Part shown: positions 1 to 8,062 of the stretch, in pieces
Position numbering within the stretch: position 1 is the stretch's first letter
Layout of the letters: every line of letters begins with the position of its first letter
Origin: Actinotalea caeni
GTDB lineage: Bacteria; Actinomycetota; Actinomycetes; Actinomycetales; Beutenbergiaceae
Length of the DNA stretch: 64,000 bases
Direction of reading: 5' to 3'
Assembly (NCBI RefSeq): GCF_009733795.1
Contig: NZ_WNXX01000003.1
Span: forward strand, 124,001 to 188,000
Program-made: the position numbers and the translations under genes
The notes under the pieces: generated by a model
The model's input: only the letters and a program-made list of their open reading frames with translations
Databases searched by the model: none
What the model was told of the DNA's origin: nothing

Positions 1-328
1 CACAGATCGCACCGACCGTCGCGATGGTGGCGTTCGCGGAGTTTCCGAGGCTCGCGAGTACCAGGGCTGCGGCAGCGCCCAGGAGAAGGGGGCCCATCAG
101 GCTCGAGGGCCGTCGGTCCCACGCGACGAGTCCAACCGTCACGTAGATCAGCACCATTGCGGGGAAAATGAGCACCCCGGCTCCGCTCGGGCCGTCTGGT
201 GGGACCGCGATGAGCATCATCCCAATGATGAGAAGTGCGCCGCAGAACTGGCCCACGAGTGACCTCTGCAGTGCACGGCGGAGCGGCGCTCGACGCGCAT
301 TTCGCGGAATCTTCACTGTGCGACTCAT
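1..328 (-). CDS. Partial small membrane protein, 5' end only
   Basis: An uninterrupted reading frame of 109 codons runs from an ATG at 326-328 off the left edge of the window. The product starts with a basic segment (MSRTVKIPRNARR) followed by three hydrophobic stretches at about residues 28-48, 52-75 and 84-100, with short basic or polar loops between them. This is the pattern of a multi-pass inner-membrane protein with a cytoplasmic N-terminus. I do not recognise the family. No convincing ribosome binding site precedes the ATG. The gene belongs to the lower-G+C island segment. Its C-terminus lies outside the window, so function cannot be inferred. Confidence 0.6.
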   Translation of the reverse strand, partial: MSRTVKIPRNARRAPLRRALQRSLVGQFCGALLIIGMMLIAVPPDGPSGAGVLIFPAMVLIYVTVGLVAWDRRPSSLMGPLLLGAAAALVLASLGNSANATIATVGAIC

Positions 329-547
329 CGCACCCAGCTAAACACAGCCTGTTGCTTGCTGAAAATGGTTCACTCGGAGATGAGGACCTGGGTCGCCAAG
401 GTGAGTGGTTGCATCCGCAACCCGGGTGGAGAAGTGCACTTTGTGGGTCACTAATGGCGATGGCTGGACTTTCGGGCCTTGTTGGCGATCTTTTCGCCAC
501 TTTTGCTAAATCCGGCAAGCAGATTAGAGCCTGCTCTTATCGTGGGT

Positions 548-928
548 TCAGGGGAGCCCGTCGCGGTAAAGGATGGCCGCGCTCGCACGGCGCTCGTTGT
601 TCAGTCCTGTTGACCGCAACTCTCCACCAGACCGTAGAACGAAGGCCGGAATCGTTCCGCGATGCACGCCGTACTTCACGGCGATGGTTCGGACGGGCAT
701 CCCAGCCTCATAGTCCGCGACCAGTTCCATGCGCTGCTCGATGATCAATCGTGTTTGAGACTTCGCCGGATTTTTCGCGACCGCGCCTCGCGAATCGTGC
801 CTCTTAGGGCTTCGTCCCCTCGGTACGCGCCGCTCGGAACCCCTGAGCACACAGGAAATCAACGGTCTCAGCGCCGGGCGCTTGTTTGAGAATCGCTTGG
901 GAAGGCCCACCCAAGCGACGATGCTCAA
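548..928 (-). pseudogene. Remnant of a recombinase-type helix-turn-helix protein
   Basis: The C-terminal half of this 126-codon frame reads like the DNA-binding tail of small HTH proteins and resolvases of mobile elements: a segment MELVADYEAGMPVRTIAVKY, then GVHRGTI, forms the helix-turn-helix. A second repeat begins with ILYRDGL, where related proteins usually continue with another HTH, but a stop codon follows at once. The first 60 residues are basic and unlike any domain I know, so the real start is uncertain and may lie inside the frame. I read it as a decayed or truncated fragment of an integration or regulatory gene. It could instead be a short functional HTH protein. Confidence 0.4.
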
Positions 929-997
929 ACCCGCGACGTGATCGGAGAGAGCGCCGATTGAGATGTGGAACCCACTCGGGTACCCAGCTCACATCGC

Positions 998-2782
998 TCA
1001 GCCGAGGCGTTCAGTAAGCTCGAACCATCGTTCCTCCAGCACCGCGGTTTCTTCCTGTGCCTCACGCAACTCATCATTCAGCTGGCCTAGGCCTGCATAA
1101 TCACCCTGATCGTGCTTAGCCATGCGCTCGTGGATGCTCACGACCCGCTCACCCAACCGTTCCAGCTTGCGCTCAGTAGCGCTGAGTTCCTTGCGCATGG
1201 CGCGTTCCTCCGCACCCGATAGCACCTGCTCCGATGCGTCGGACACGGCAGGAGCCACGGCAACGGACGGCGAGCTGGACTGCATCTCACGCAGTCGCAG
1301 ATACTCGTCCATCCCTCCCGGAAGATGACGCAGCCGGCCGTCGAGAATCGCGTACTGCTGATCCGTAATTCGCTCCACAAGGTAGCGGTCATGGCTGACG
1401 ACGATGAGCGTGCCAGGCCAGGAGTCGAACAGGTCCTCCATTGCGGCGAGCATGTCCGTATCCACGTCATTCGAAGGCTCGTCTAGAACGATCAGGTTAG
1501 GTTCCGAGAGCAGCACGAGAAGCAGTTGCAGCCGCCTCTTCTGCCCACCGGACAGCTCCCCGACACGAGCTGATAGGTGCTCACGCGAGAAGCCGAGACG
1601 TTCGAGGAGCTGTGCGGGGCTGAGTTCTTTGCCGTCGATGACGTAGCTCGTCTTAGCTCGGGCAAGGACATCCCTCACCCGGTCGTCTGCGATCTCCTCG
1701 AGCTCTTGGAACTGCTGATCGAGCACACCAAGCTTGACGGTCTTGCCTCGCTTGACCCGCCCTGTCGTAGCCTCGACCGTTCCCGCAATAAGACCCAGCA
1801 GCGTGGACTTTCCCGCACCATTAGCCCCAAGGATCGCCGCCCGCTCACCGGGTGCGATGCGCCACTCGATGTCGCGTAGCACCTCGCGACCATCGAACGA
1901 GACACCCGCGTCAAGCAAGTCGATCACGTCCTTGCCGAGCCGGGCAACGGCAAGCCGGTTCAGCTCGATCCGGTCGCGAAGCGGCGGCACATCCTCAATG
2001 AGCTGGTTCGCCGCCTCGATGCGGAACTTCGGCTTGGACGTGCGTGCCGGCGCCCCACGACGCAACCAAGCCAGTTCCTTCTTCATCAGGTTTTGCCTCT
2101 TGGCCTCGACCGCCGCGGCCTGCCGATCACGCTCGACCCGCTGGAGCACATAGGCGGCATACCCGCCTTCAAACGGCTCCACAATTCGATCGTGCACCTC
2201 CCATGTCACGGTGGCGACCTCATCGAGGAACCAGCGGTCGTGAGTCACGATCAACAGACCGCCCGCGTTCCTTGCCCACCGCGAGCGTAGATGCCCGGCA
2301 AGCCAGGTGATGCCCTCCACGTCGAGGTGGTTCGTCGGCTCGTCAAGCGCAACAACATCCCATTCGCCAGTCAGTAGCGACGCGAGGGCGACCCGGCGGC
2401 GCTGGCCGCCGGAAAGTGTTCCGATCTGCGCATCCCAGGGCAGGTCCGACACGAGGCCAGCGATCACGTCACGCACCTTCGCGTCGCTGGCCCACTCGTG
2501 CTCCGGCCGATCGCCGACGATAGCGTGTCCGACCGTTGCCGAGTCATCTAGTGTGTCGGCCTGATCCAGCACGCCCATCGTCACCCCGCCGCGTCGGGTA
2601 ACGCGGCCCGAGTCGGGTTCGATGCGACCTGACAGCATCCCGAGCAGACTGGACTTTCCGTCGCCGTTGCGACCAACGATCCCGATACGATCGCCCTCGT
2701 TCACGCCGATCGTCACCGAGTCGAACACGACGCGGGTCGGATATTCCAAGTGCAGGGCTTCGGCCCCCAGCAGATGCGCCAT
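998..2782 (-). CDS. ABC-F family ATPase, Uup-like
   Basis: The 594-residue protein has two ABC cassettes and no membrane segments. Cassette one has Walker A GRNGDGKSS at residues 37-45, LSGGQ at 123-127 and Walker B with DEPTNHLD at 147-154. A linker with an arginine/lysine-rich segment covers about 215-265. Cassette two has GANGAGKST at 319-327, LSGGQ at 409-413 and DEPSNDVD at 433-440. A charged, coiled-coil-like tail fills about 530-594, as in Uup. ABC-F proteins bind the ribosome and act on translation or antibiotic protection; which role applies here cannot be told. I chose the ATG at 2780-2782 because homology begins there; an upstream in-frame ATG would overlap the preceding gene. Only 7 nt separate it from the stop of the AAA ATPase gene, so the two are very likely co-transcribed. 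Confidence 0.85.
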   Translation of the reverse strand: MAHLLGAEALHLEYPTRVVFDSVTIGVNEGDRIGIVGRNGDGKSSLLGMLSGRIEPDSGRVTRRGGVTMGVLDQADTLDDSATVGHAIVGDRPEHEWASDAKVRDVIAGLVSDLPWDAQIGTLSGGQRRRVALASLLTGEWDVVALDEPTNHLDVEGITWLAGHLRSRWARNAGGLLIVTHDRWFLDEVATVTWEVHDRIVEPFEGGYAAYVLQRVERDRQAAAVEAKRQNLMKKELAWLRRGAPARTSKPKFRIEAANQLIEDVPPLRDRIELNRLAVARLGKDVIDLLDAGVSFDGREVLRDIEWRIAPGERAAILGANGAGKSTLLGLIAGTVEATTGRVKRGKTVKLGVLDQQFQELEEIADDRVRDVLARAKTSYVIDGKELSPAQLLERLGFSREHLSARVGELSGGQKRRLQLLLVLLSEPNLIVLDEPSNDVDTDMLAAMEDLFDSWPGTLIVVSHDRYLVERITDQQYAILDGRLRHLPGGMDEYLRLREMQSSSPSVAVAPAVSDASEQVLSGAEERAMRKELSATERKLERLGERVVSIHERMAKHDQGDYAGLGQLNDELREAQEETAVLEERWFELTERLG

Positions 2783-2789
2783 ACGTTGC

Positions 2790-4934
2790 TTACGCCGCCT
2801 CTGACCCTGCGACCAGCTCAGCGCACGCTGCGATGACGAACTCTGGCACCGCATCGAACTCGCGAGGGTTGAGTTGCATCACATACTCGTTCTCAATGTG
2901 GTAGGTCTCGTTCACGAACTTCGTGAAGACGTCGTCTCCACCCAACGAGTCCGGACTCAATGTAAGCATGATTCTGAAGAGTTGCACCTTTTCATATCCG
3001 ATGGTCGTCGCATCGAAACGAGCGCGGAGAGCGCCAGTCTCCTTTAGATCGGCAACCAACTGGTCATAATCAAAGTCTGCAATATGCTCCTTGACTTGTT
3101 TCAGCGCCTCCTCGACCTCTTCAGCACGGAGCGGCACCTGCTCTCCAGTGTCGAGCTTTCGGGTCGGTAGGTCGCGAGCATGAAGCGCACTCGACAACAA
3201 CTCATATGCTTCGCCGCGTGCCCCGTGCACCTCGAAACGCCGGCGTAAGTAGATGCACTGAACGACCTGATCCGTGGCGGATCGGATGTTGTCGTCGCAT
3301 ACCTGTGAGAAGGTCTGAATGTCGGCCGGTCGAATGACTTTCTCCGACAAGACGCCCGAACGCCCGCTCAGAAAGTGAACCACAGGCTTCGTAGCGACGA
3401 ACTGACCAGTGGTCCGCACGATGTCCACGGCAGGCTCAATATCGTGAGTGAGGAGGAGGGATGTGATCCCTCGGAGGCTGTTCTTCCCATGGAAGAGCTG
3501 ATGCAGGATCGCAAACTTCTTTGTCTTGTCGAAGCTGGAGACGGGATCGTCCAGAACGACCAATCCGGGCTGCTTATGCTGAACATCGTGCATGAATAGA
3601 ACCATCGCGAAAGCGTTCTTCTCGCCGTAACTGAGATGGGTAGCTGCGGTCTCCAAATGACCTGGAGCATCTTGGTGTTCGAGAAGCATCCGGTATGTGT
3701 CGTCGCTGGGCTCGATCCGAACTGTGTACCGATAACCTGCTGATTTCAGGAATGTGTTGATCGCGTTCTGGTTTACCCGAATCAGCTTTCCTACACGTGA
3801 CTTCTGCTCACCGATGCGCCGCCGAATGTCATTGATCTGAGATGCTACGTCGTCCAACTTCCCGTTGATGAGTCGCACGACGGACCGCGTTGCTTCGGAG
3901 CTCAGCGCCGGAAGATACTTGAGCTCGATTTTTAGGCCGTTGAGTATTTCGGCGATATTCTCTTCGTCTTTGAGGGCATGGAACGAAAGACTCTTGACAG
4001 CCGAGAGTTTGGTCAGCAATGTCTCAATCTGACTGCGAAGAGTGACGACGAAAGACTCCTGTTCAGGAGCGAGCCCCGTGATCGAAGTAGTCAGCTCCTC
4101 AAGGGTCTCGAGATCACGCTCGGCGATGTACCGCCCCAGCCGATCGATGACGTTTCGGAGTTGGCTCATGTTTCGGACGGCAGCGGAGTCATACTCCTCC
4201 GAGACCTTCGCAGCAGTCACCTTGTCTACGCTAGGAGTCGAGCAGAAGGGGCAGTTGTCTGAAAGCTCCAGGTACGCTTTACCCTTCGCTTGCCAGGTGA
4301 TCCAACCAGCCGGGTCGTCACTGTGTAGGAATCCTTCATAGCGCTGCAACTGTTCGGGGATATGCGCGAGCTTCCCCCCAACGCTGAGTCCCTTGAACCC
4401 TTTGCTGGTCTTCGCGATTGCGCCAGTCTTGGTGACGTTGAACGCATCGCGGAGCTCCGTGAATCCTGCGATAGCTTCGCTGAACTCTGGCTCATCCGCA
4501 AAAGTCTGCTTCAACGCCTCGAACTTAGACTCGATCTGCACGAGTCCCTCTCGGAACTCCTCCGTGTTGATGAAGATCTCGAAGCTGTTCTTCAGCACCT
4601 CGTCACGCTGAAAGACGAACTGTGAAACGTAGTCGTCGTTGAATGTCATGACGCTCTGAATGCTGTCCGCGCCCTCGACCGCGGGCCTGGGGCCGTCCTT
4701 CACCGTCTTGTACTTGAAGGGGGTGAGCTCGTCAAGGCTTCCATCGCCTTCCGTGCGCAGCGTGAGCGCGCGAGCGATGGTGCTCTTGCCGATGCCGTTG
4801 GGCCCGTACTTGATGTTGAGCGATCCTTCCCGCAGGGTGATGACCCCTTCCTCGATGCTGTTGCAGTCGCGGATCGTGATGCTAAGGTCTGGCGATGCAG
4901 ACCCCGTTACGGCCTGCTGGTCGGTGAGCGTCAT
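2790..4934 (-). CDS. AAA_13 family ATPase, PrrC/RloC-like, possible anticodon nuclease
   Basis: The 714-residue protein has Walker A GPNGIGKST at 44-52 and, shortly after, a segment MTFNDDYV like the FN..F/YV motif of PrrC-type AAA_13 ATPases. A CPFC pair sits at 228-231 between helical arms, resembling a zinc hook. The ABC-like signature LSYGEK is at 434-439, Walker B LVVLDDP at 458-464 and the H-loop LLLTHD at 493-498. About 200 residues follow, where PrrC and RloC carry their tRNA-cleaving domain. This part contains RRRFE (564-568), an R-x3-E arrangement, with histidines at 570 and 585, reminiscent of the R-E-H triad of those nucleases; that match is inference. The ATG at 4932-4934 is chosen for the AGGAG seven bases upstream. 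It is the first gene of a unit with the ABC-F gene. A role in phage defence is likely but unproven. Confidence 0.7.
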   Translation of the reverse strand: MTLTDQQAVTGSASPDLSITIRDCNSIEEGVITLREGSLNIKYGPNGIGKSTIARALTLRTEGDGSLDELTPFKYKTVKDGPRPAVEGADSIQSVMTFNDDYVSQFVFQRDEVLKNSFEIFINTEEFREGLVQIESKFEALKQTFADEPEFSEAIAGFTELRDAFNVTKTGAIAKTSKGFKGLSVGGKLAHIPEQLQRYEGFLHSDDPAGWITWQAKGKAYLELSDNCPFCSTPSVDKVTAAKVSEEYDSAAVRNMSQLRNVIDRLGRYIAERDLETLEELTTSITGLAPEQESFVVTLRSQIETLLTKLSAVKSLSFHALKDEENIAEILNGLKIELKYLPALSSEATRSVVRLINGKLDDVASQINDIRRRIGEQKSRVGKLIRVNQNAINTFLKSAGYRYTVRIEPSDDTYRMLLEHQDAPGHLETAATHLSYGEKNAFAMVLFMHDVQHKQPGLVVLDDPVSSFDKTKKFAILHQLFHGKNSLRGITSLLLTHDIEPAVDIVRTTGQFVATKPVVHFLSGRSGVLSEKVIRPADIQTFSQVCDDNIRSATDQVVQCIYLRRRFEVHGARGEAYELLSSALHARDLPTRKLDTGEQVPLRAEEVEEALKQVKEHIADFDYDQLVADLKETGALRARFDATTIGYEKVQLFRIMLTLSPDSLGGDDVFTKFVNETYHIENEYVMQLNPREFDAVPEFVIAACAELVAGSEAA

Positions 4935-5039
4935 CGCACACTCCTGTTCTGTGTCGTCCGGCGCGCCACGGTCCTCCGTGGCAGGGAAGATGTACGACGC
5001 ACCGCTACCGGGGTCGAGGCACACCGGCTCCGAGGCTTA

Positions 5040-5068
5040 CTTCTAGACCGAGAACCCCGTAGAATCAA
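5040..5068 (-). promoter_or_regulatory. Putative promoter of the AAA ATPase/ABC-F unit
   Basis: On the minus strand a TTGATT box (5063-5068) and a TAGAAG box (5040-5045) are 17 bp apart, each matching the sigma-70 consensus at four of six positions. It lies about 105 bp upstream of the AAA ATPase start and just inside the island end, so the unit would carry its own promoter. Confidence 0.35.
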
Positions 5069-5095
5069 GGAACAAGCCCAACCCGCCTTGGACAT

Positions 5096-5581
5096 GCTCG
5101 GTTCGTCGAAGATCAGCAGGTCCGGGTTCTTCAGCAGCGTCGCGGCGATCGCCAGCCGCTGCTTCATGCCGAGCGAGTAGCCGCGATACGGCTCGCCCGC
5201 CCGCTCCCGCATCGCGGTGCGCTCGAGCACGTCGTCGACGCTGCCGCGCGGCGCGTCGATCGCCTGGGCGAGCAGGTCGAGGTTGCGGCGGCCGCTGAAC
5301 GACGGCAGGAACTTCGGGGACTCGACGATCGCCCCGACCCGGTCGACGACCTCCGGCAGCGAGCGCGGCACCGACCTCCCGAAGATGCGCATCCTGCCGG
5401 AGTCCGCGCGGACCAGCCCGAGCAGCATCCGGATCGTCGTCGTCTTCCCGGACCCGTTCGGCCCCAGGAAGCCGTGCACGCCGCGGGCGGGCACCCGTAG
5501 GTCCAGGCCGTCGACGGCCGGTCGTCCCCGATAGGTCTTGCGCAGGTCGCGCGTCACGACCGCCCAGTCGCCGTCCGCCAT
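5096..5581 (-). pseudogene. ABC transporter ATP-binding protein, interrupted by island
   Basis: The first 161 residues are a normal ABC export-type ATPase: Walker A GPNGSGKTT at 40-48, a Q-loop region, the signature YSLGMKQ at 135-141 and LLIFDEP at 155-161. A family member would continue with a D-loop such as NGLDP and about 140 more residues. Here the sequence turns after DEPS into MSKAGWACS and about 50 unrelated residues before a stop at 4931. The ATG (5579-5581) has a GAGGAG upstream. The catalytic glutamate is present, but the D-loop, H-loop and C-terminal half are missing, so the product should be inactive. The missing 3' part, and perhaps a permease gene, may lie beyond the other end of the island. 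Confidence 0.75.
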
Positions 5582-5717
5582 GCCGCTCCTCGCCCCTCGG
5601 TTGCGCCGACACTAGCGGCGCGGCACGCTCCGGCGGGTCCGTCCGCAGGATGATCTCGGGGACCTCTCCCCCGGTCGGCCCGGCGGCGGCGACCCGCCCG
5701 GCACCTACCATGGCCGG

Positions 5718-6812
5718 GTGAGCGACAGACCAGCCGGCTGGTACCCGGACCCCGACGGCGAGAACCGCCAGCGGTACTGGGACGGCGACGGATGGACCGA
5801 GTACTACACGCCGCTCGCTCCCGAGAAGGCCGAGATCCACGGCGCCGCCACCGCGACCACCGACTACCCCTACCTCGCCTCGGCGCGCACGGGCTCGCAC
5901 CACGCTCCGATGGCCGGCCCGGGCAGGGGCGCGCCCGCCGGCGGCTGGCCCGCCGCCGCGCCCACCGGCGCCCCGGGCGAGACCCTGGAGTTCAGCGGCG
6001 CGGGGTCGCGCTCGAGCGCCGGACGCTGGGCGATGGTGGCCGCGAGCGTGCTGGTCGTCGGGCTCGTCGCCGCGCTGGGGTGGTGGGCCTTCGGCAGCCC
6101 GGGCGGGACACCGACGACCGGCCCGACGACGTCGAGCACCGCCGCGCCGACCGACGGCGAGACGGTGACCGGCGACGTCGCCATCGACGGCACGACCACG
6201 GCCGACCTCCCCGCCGGTGGCGCGTGGGTCGGCAGCCTGGACCTCGACGCCACGACCACGCTCCTGCTGGACGCGCGCGCCGGCGACGACCTCGCGGACC
6301 TGTGGATCACGGTCTCGGATGCCGGCGGCCAGCAGGTCGCCGGCAACGACGACCGCGGCGGCGCGCTCTCGGCGCTGGGCGGCAACGCCCTCAACCCGCT
6401 CCTCGTCGCGACCCTGGACGCGGGCAGCTACGACGTCTCGATCACCGACCGCAGCGGCGTGGCGACGGCGTTCGACCTCGCCGCCGCACGCGTGACGACC
6501 ACGCTCGAGCTGGGAACCCCGGTCGACGGCACGGCGCCGTCGGACGGCGTCTGGGCCGCCGTGCTCGAGGTCGAGACCGCGGGCGACTACCGCATCGACG
6601 TGACCGGGACCGGCGTCGACGGCAGCAGCGACCCCGACCCGCTGCTGGTCGCGTTCGGCCCCGACGAGCGGCAGCTGATCCAGGACGACCGCTCGCAGGA
6701 CGAGCGCGACCCGCTGCTCGAGGACGGCCTCGCCGAGGGCACGTGGGTGCTGCTCGTCAGCGACTACTTCGGGCGCGAGCTCGACCTGACCGTCGAGGTC
6801 ACCACCGCCTGA
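5718..6812 (+). CDS. DUF2510 domain membrane-anchored protein
   Basis: The 364-residue product starts with a DUF2510 motif, residues 6-32, with GWYPDPDG and RYWDGDGW, typical of actinobacterial envelope proteins. A proline/glycine/alanine-rich linker follows, then one transmembrane helix at about 104-125 (AMVAASVLVVGLVAAL). After a threonine/serine/proline stalk, the extracytoplasmic part (about 150-364) consists of two beta-rich segments that look like pre-peptidase C-terminal-type or cell-surface beta-sandwich repeats (LDAGSYDVSITD; ETAGDYRIDVTG). Start GTG at 5718 was chosen because the DUF2510 motif begins six residues later. It is followed 44 bp downstream by yggS on the same strand. The binding partner is unknown. 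Confidence 0.7.
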   Translation: MSDRPAGWYPDPDGENRQRYWDGDGWTEYYTPLAPEKAEIHGAATATTDYPYLASARTGSHHAPMAGPGRGAPAGGWPAAAPTGAPGETLEFSGAGSRSSAGRWAMVAASVLVVGLVAALGWWAFGSPGGTPTTGPTTSSTAAPTDGETVTGDVAIDGTTTADLPAGGAWVGSLDLDATTTLLLDARAGDDLADLWITVSDAGGQQVAGNDDRGGALSALGGNALNPLLVATLDAGSYDVSITDRSGVATAFDLAAARVTTTLELGTPVDGTAPSDGVWAAVLEVETAGDYRIDVTGTGVDGSSDPDPLLVAFGPDERQLIQDDRSQDERDPLLEDGLAEGTWVLLVSDYFGRELDLTVEVTTA

Positions 6813-6856
6813 CCCGCGGCACGCCCGCACCCGCGCCGGCCGCTAGTCTCGCGAGC

Positions 6857-7576
6857 GTGGGCGAGGACGTGCGCGAGGCGTTGAGCAGGGTGCGGCAGCG
6901 GGTGTCCGACGCCGCCGTCGCGGCGGGCCGCGACCCCGGCGAGGTGGCGCTGCTGCTCGCGATCAAGACCGTGCCCGCGGCCCGCGTGCGGCAGGCGATC
7001 GAGGCCGGCGCGACCCTGCTCGGCCAGAACCGCGCGCAGGAGCTCGTCGCCGTCGAGCCCGACCTCGCCGACCTGCCGCACAGCACCCACTTCATCGGCC
7101 ACCTGCAGTCCAACAAGGTCAACCAGGTGCTGCGCTGGGCGAGCTGCGTGCAGAGCGTCCACGCGCCGTCGCTCGCGCGCCGCCTCGACGCCGCACGGGG
7201 CCGCCAGGCGGGCGAGACCGAGGCCGGGCCGCTCGACGTCATGGTGCAGGTGAACACCTCCGACGAGCCGACGAAGTCGGGGGTCGCGCCCGACGCGGCC
7301 GCGGACCTGGCCGGGGAGGTCGCGGCGCTGCCGCACCTGCGGCTGCGCGGCTTCATGACGATCGGCGCCAACGACCCCGACCCCGGCGTCGTGCGGGCGT
7401 CCTACGACCGGCTGGCGGCGGTGCGGGAGGAGGTCCTCGCCTCCGGCACGCCGGGCACCGAGGACGCGCGCGAGCTGTCGATGGGGATGAGCAACGACCT
7501 GGAGATCGCGGTCGCCGCGGGCGCGACCATGGTGCGCGTCGGGTCCGCGGTCTTCGGCGCCCGCCCGCCGGCGTGA
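6857..7576 (+). CDS. yggS: YggS family pyridoxal phosphate homeostasis protein
   Basis: The 239-residue protein is a fold-type III PLP-binding protein. The PLP lysine is expected at K37 in LLLAIKTVP. Family blocks are clear: LGQNRAQEL, then HFIGHLQSNKVNQVL, VQVNTSDEPTKSGV, LRGFMTIGAND, and the C-terminal MGMSNDLEIAVAAGATMVRV plus GSAVFGARPP. YggS proteins buffer free PLP and affect vitamin B6 and amino acid balance; no enzyme activity is known. The start is a GTG at 6857, placed by homology of the N-terminus; an upstream frame is open but has no family similarity. In many actinobacteria yggS lies by cell-division genes, which is not the case here. Confidence 0.9.
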   Translation: MGEDVREALSRVRQRVSDAAVAAGRDPGEVALLLAIKTVPAARVRQAIEAGATLLGQNRAQELVAVEPDLADLPHSTHFIGHLQSNKVNQVLRWASCVQSVHAPSLARRLDAARGRQAGETEAGPLDVMVQVNTSDEPTKSGVAPDAAADLAGEVAALPHLRLRGFMTIGANDPDPGVVRASYDRLAAVREEVLASGTPGTEDARELSMGMSNDLEIAVAAGATMVRVGSAVFGARPPA

Positions 7577-7612
7577 CGCGCCGATCGGCCCCGTGAGCCG
7601 CGTCTCACCGCT

Positions 7613-7638
7613 GGAATAGCACCCCCACGGCGGTCGTT
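7613..7638 (+). promoter_or_regulatory. SigR/SigH-type promoter of the thioredoxin gene
   Basis: GGAAT (7613-7617) is followed after exactly 18 bases by GTT (7636-7638), which is the consensus of the disulfide-stress sigma factors SigR (Streptomyces) and SigH (Mycobacterium). It lies 37 bp before the GTG start of the thioredoxin gene, a classical target of these factors. Confidence 0.65.
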
Positions 7639-7674
7639 GAACACCGTGGACACCCGCACCGACCGAGGAGACAC

Positions 7675-8049
7675 GTGGCCACCGTCGACATCACCACCGA
7701 GACCTTCGCCGACACGATCGAGAAGAACGACATCGTGCTCGTCGACTTCTGGGCCACCTGGTGCCCGCCGTGCCGCGCCTTCGGCCCGGTGTTCGAGGAG
7801 GTCTCCGAGGCCAACCCGGACATCACGTTCGCGAAGGTCGACACCGACGCCGAGACCGAGCTCGCCGGTCAGGCCGGGATCACCTCGATCCCGACGCTGA
7901 TGGCGTTCCGCGAGGGCGTGCTCGTCTTCAACCAGGCCGGCGCCCTCCCTCGTGCGCAGCTGGTCAAGCTCGTCGAGGGCGTGCGCGGTCTCGACATGGC
8001 CCAGGTGCACGCCGAGGTCGCCAAGCAGAAGGCCGAGCAGGCGGGCTGA
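7675..8049 (+). CDS. trxA: Thioredoxin with a WCPPC active site
   Basis: The 124-residue protein is a single thioredoxin domain in the cytoplasm: VLVDFWATW leads into the redox motif CPPC (C30 and C33), and the cis-proline is in SIPT (P73). Most thioredoxins have CGPC; a proline at the second position usually changes redox potential or partner choice. The C-terminal 25 residues form a charged helix (MAQVHAEVAKQKAEQAG) that is not part of the core fold and is common in actinobacterial homologues. The start is GTG 7675 with GAGGAG seven bases upstream. The SigR-like promoter just upstream predicts induction by thiol oxidation. Downstream lies a convergent lipoate ligase gene. Confidence 0.9.
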   Translation: MATVDITTETFADTIEKNDIVLVDFWATWCPPCRAFGPVFEEVSEANPDITFAKVDTDAETELAGQAGITSIPTLMAFREGVLVFNQAGALPRAQLVKLVEGVRGLDMAQVHAEVAKQKAEQAG

Positions 8050-8062
8050 CCCGCCGCGGGGG

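Larger units (their letters stand above)
1..5095. mobile_element. End of a lower-G+C genomic island, left part outside window
   Basis: Base composition changes near position 5,095: sampled lines to the left are about 58% G+C, those to the right about 73%. At the same point an ABC-transporter ATPase gene stops matching its family in mid-motif. Content to the left is accessory: a membrane protein fragment, an HTH remnant of recombinase type, an AAA_13 ATPase and an ABC-F protein. No integrase, tRNA or direct repeat is visible here, so the other end and the integration mechanism must be sought beyond the left edge. Confidence 0.5.

Noticed and set aside
235-744. Plus-strand frame of 169 codons in the island
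   Set aside because: It overlaps the membrane protein start and HTH remnant and has no recognisable features.
804-992. 62-codon minus-strand frame downstream of the recombinase remnant start
   Set aside because: No family likeness, no start signal, and it overlaps the HTH frame; coding status unsupported.
5043-6830. 595-codon minus-strand frame opposite the DUF2510 gene
   Set aside because: Only its end overlaps the ABC ATPase in a wrong frame, and it has no domain.
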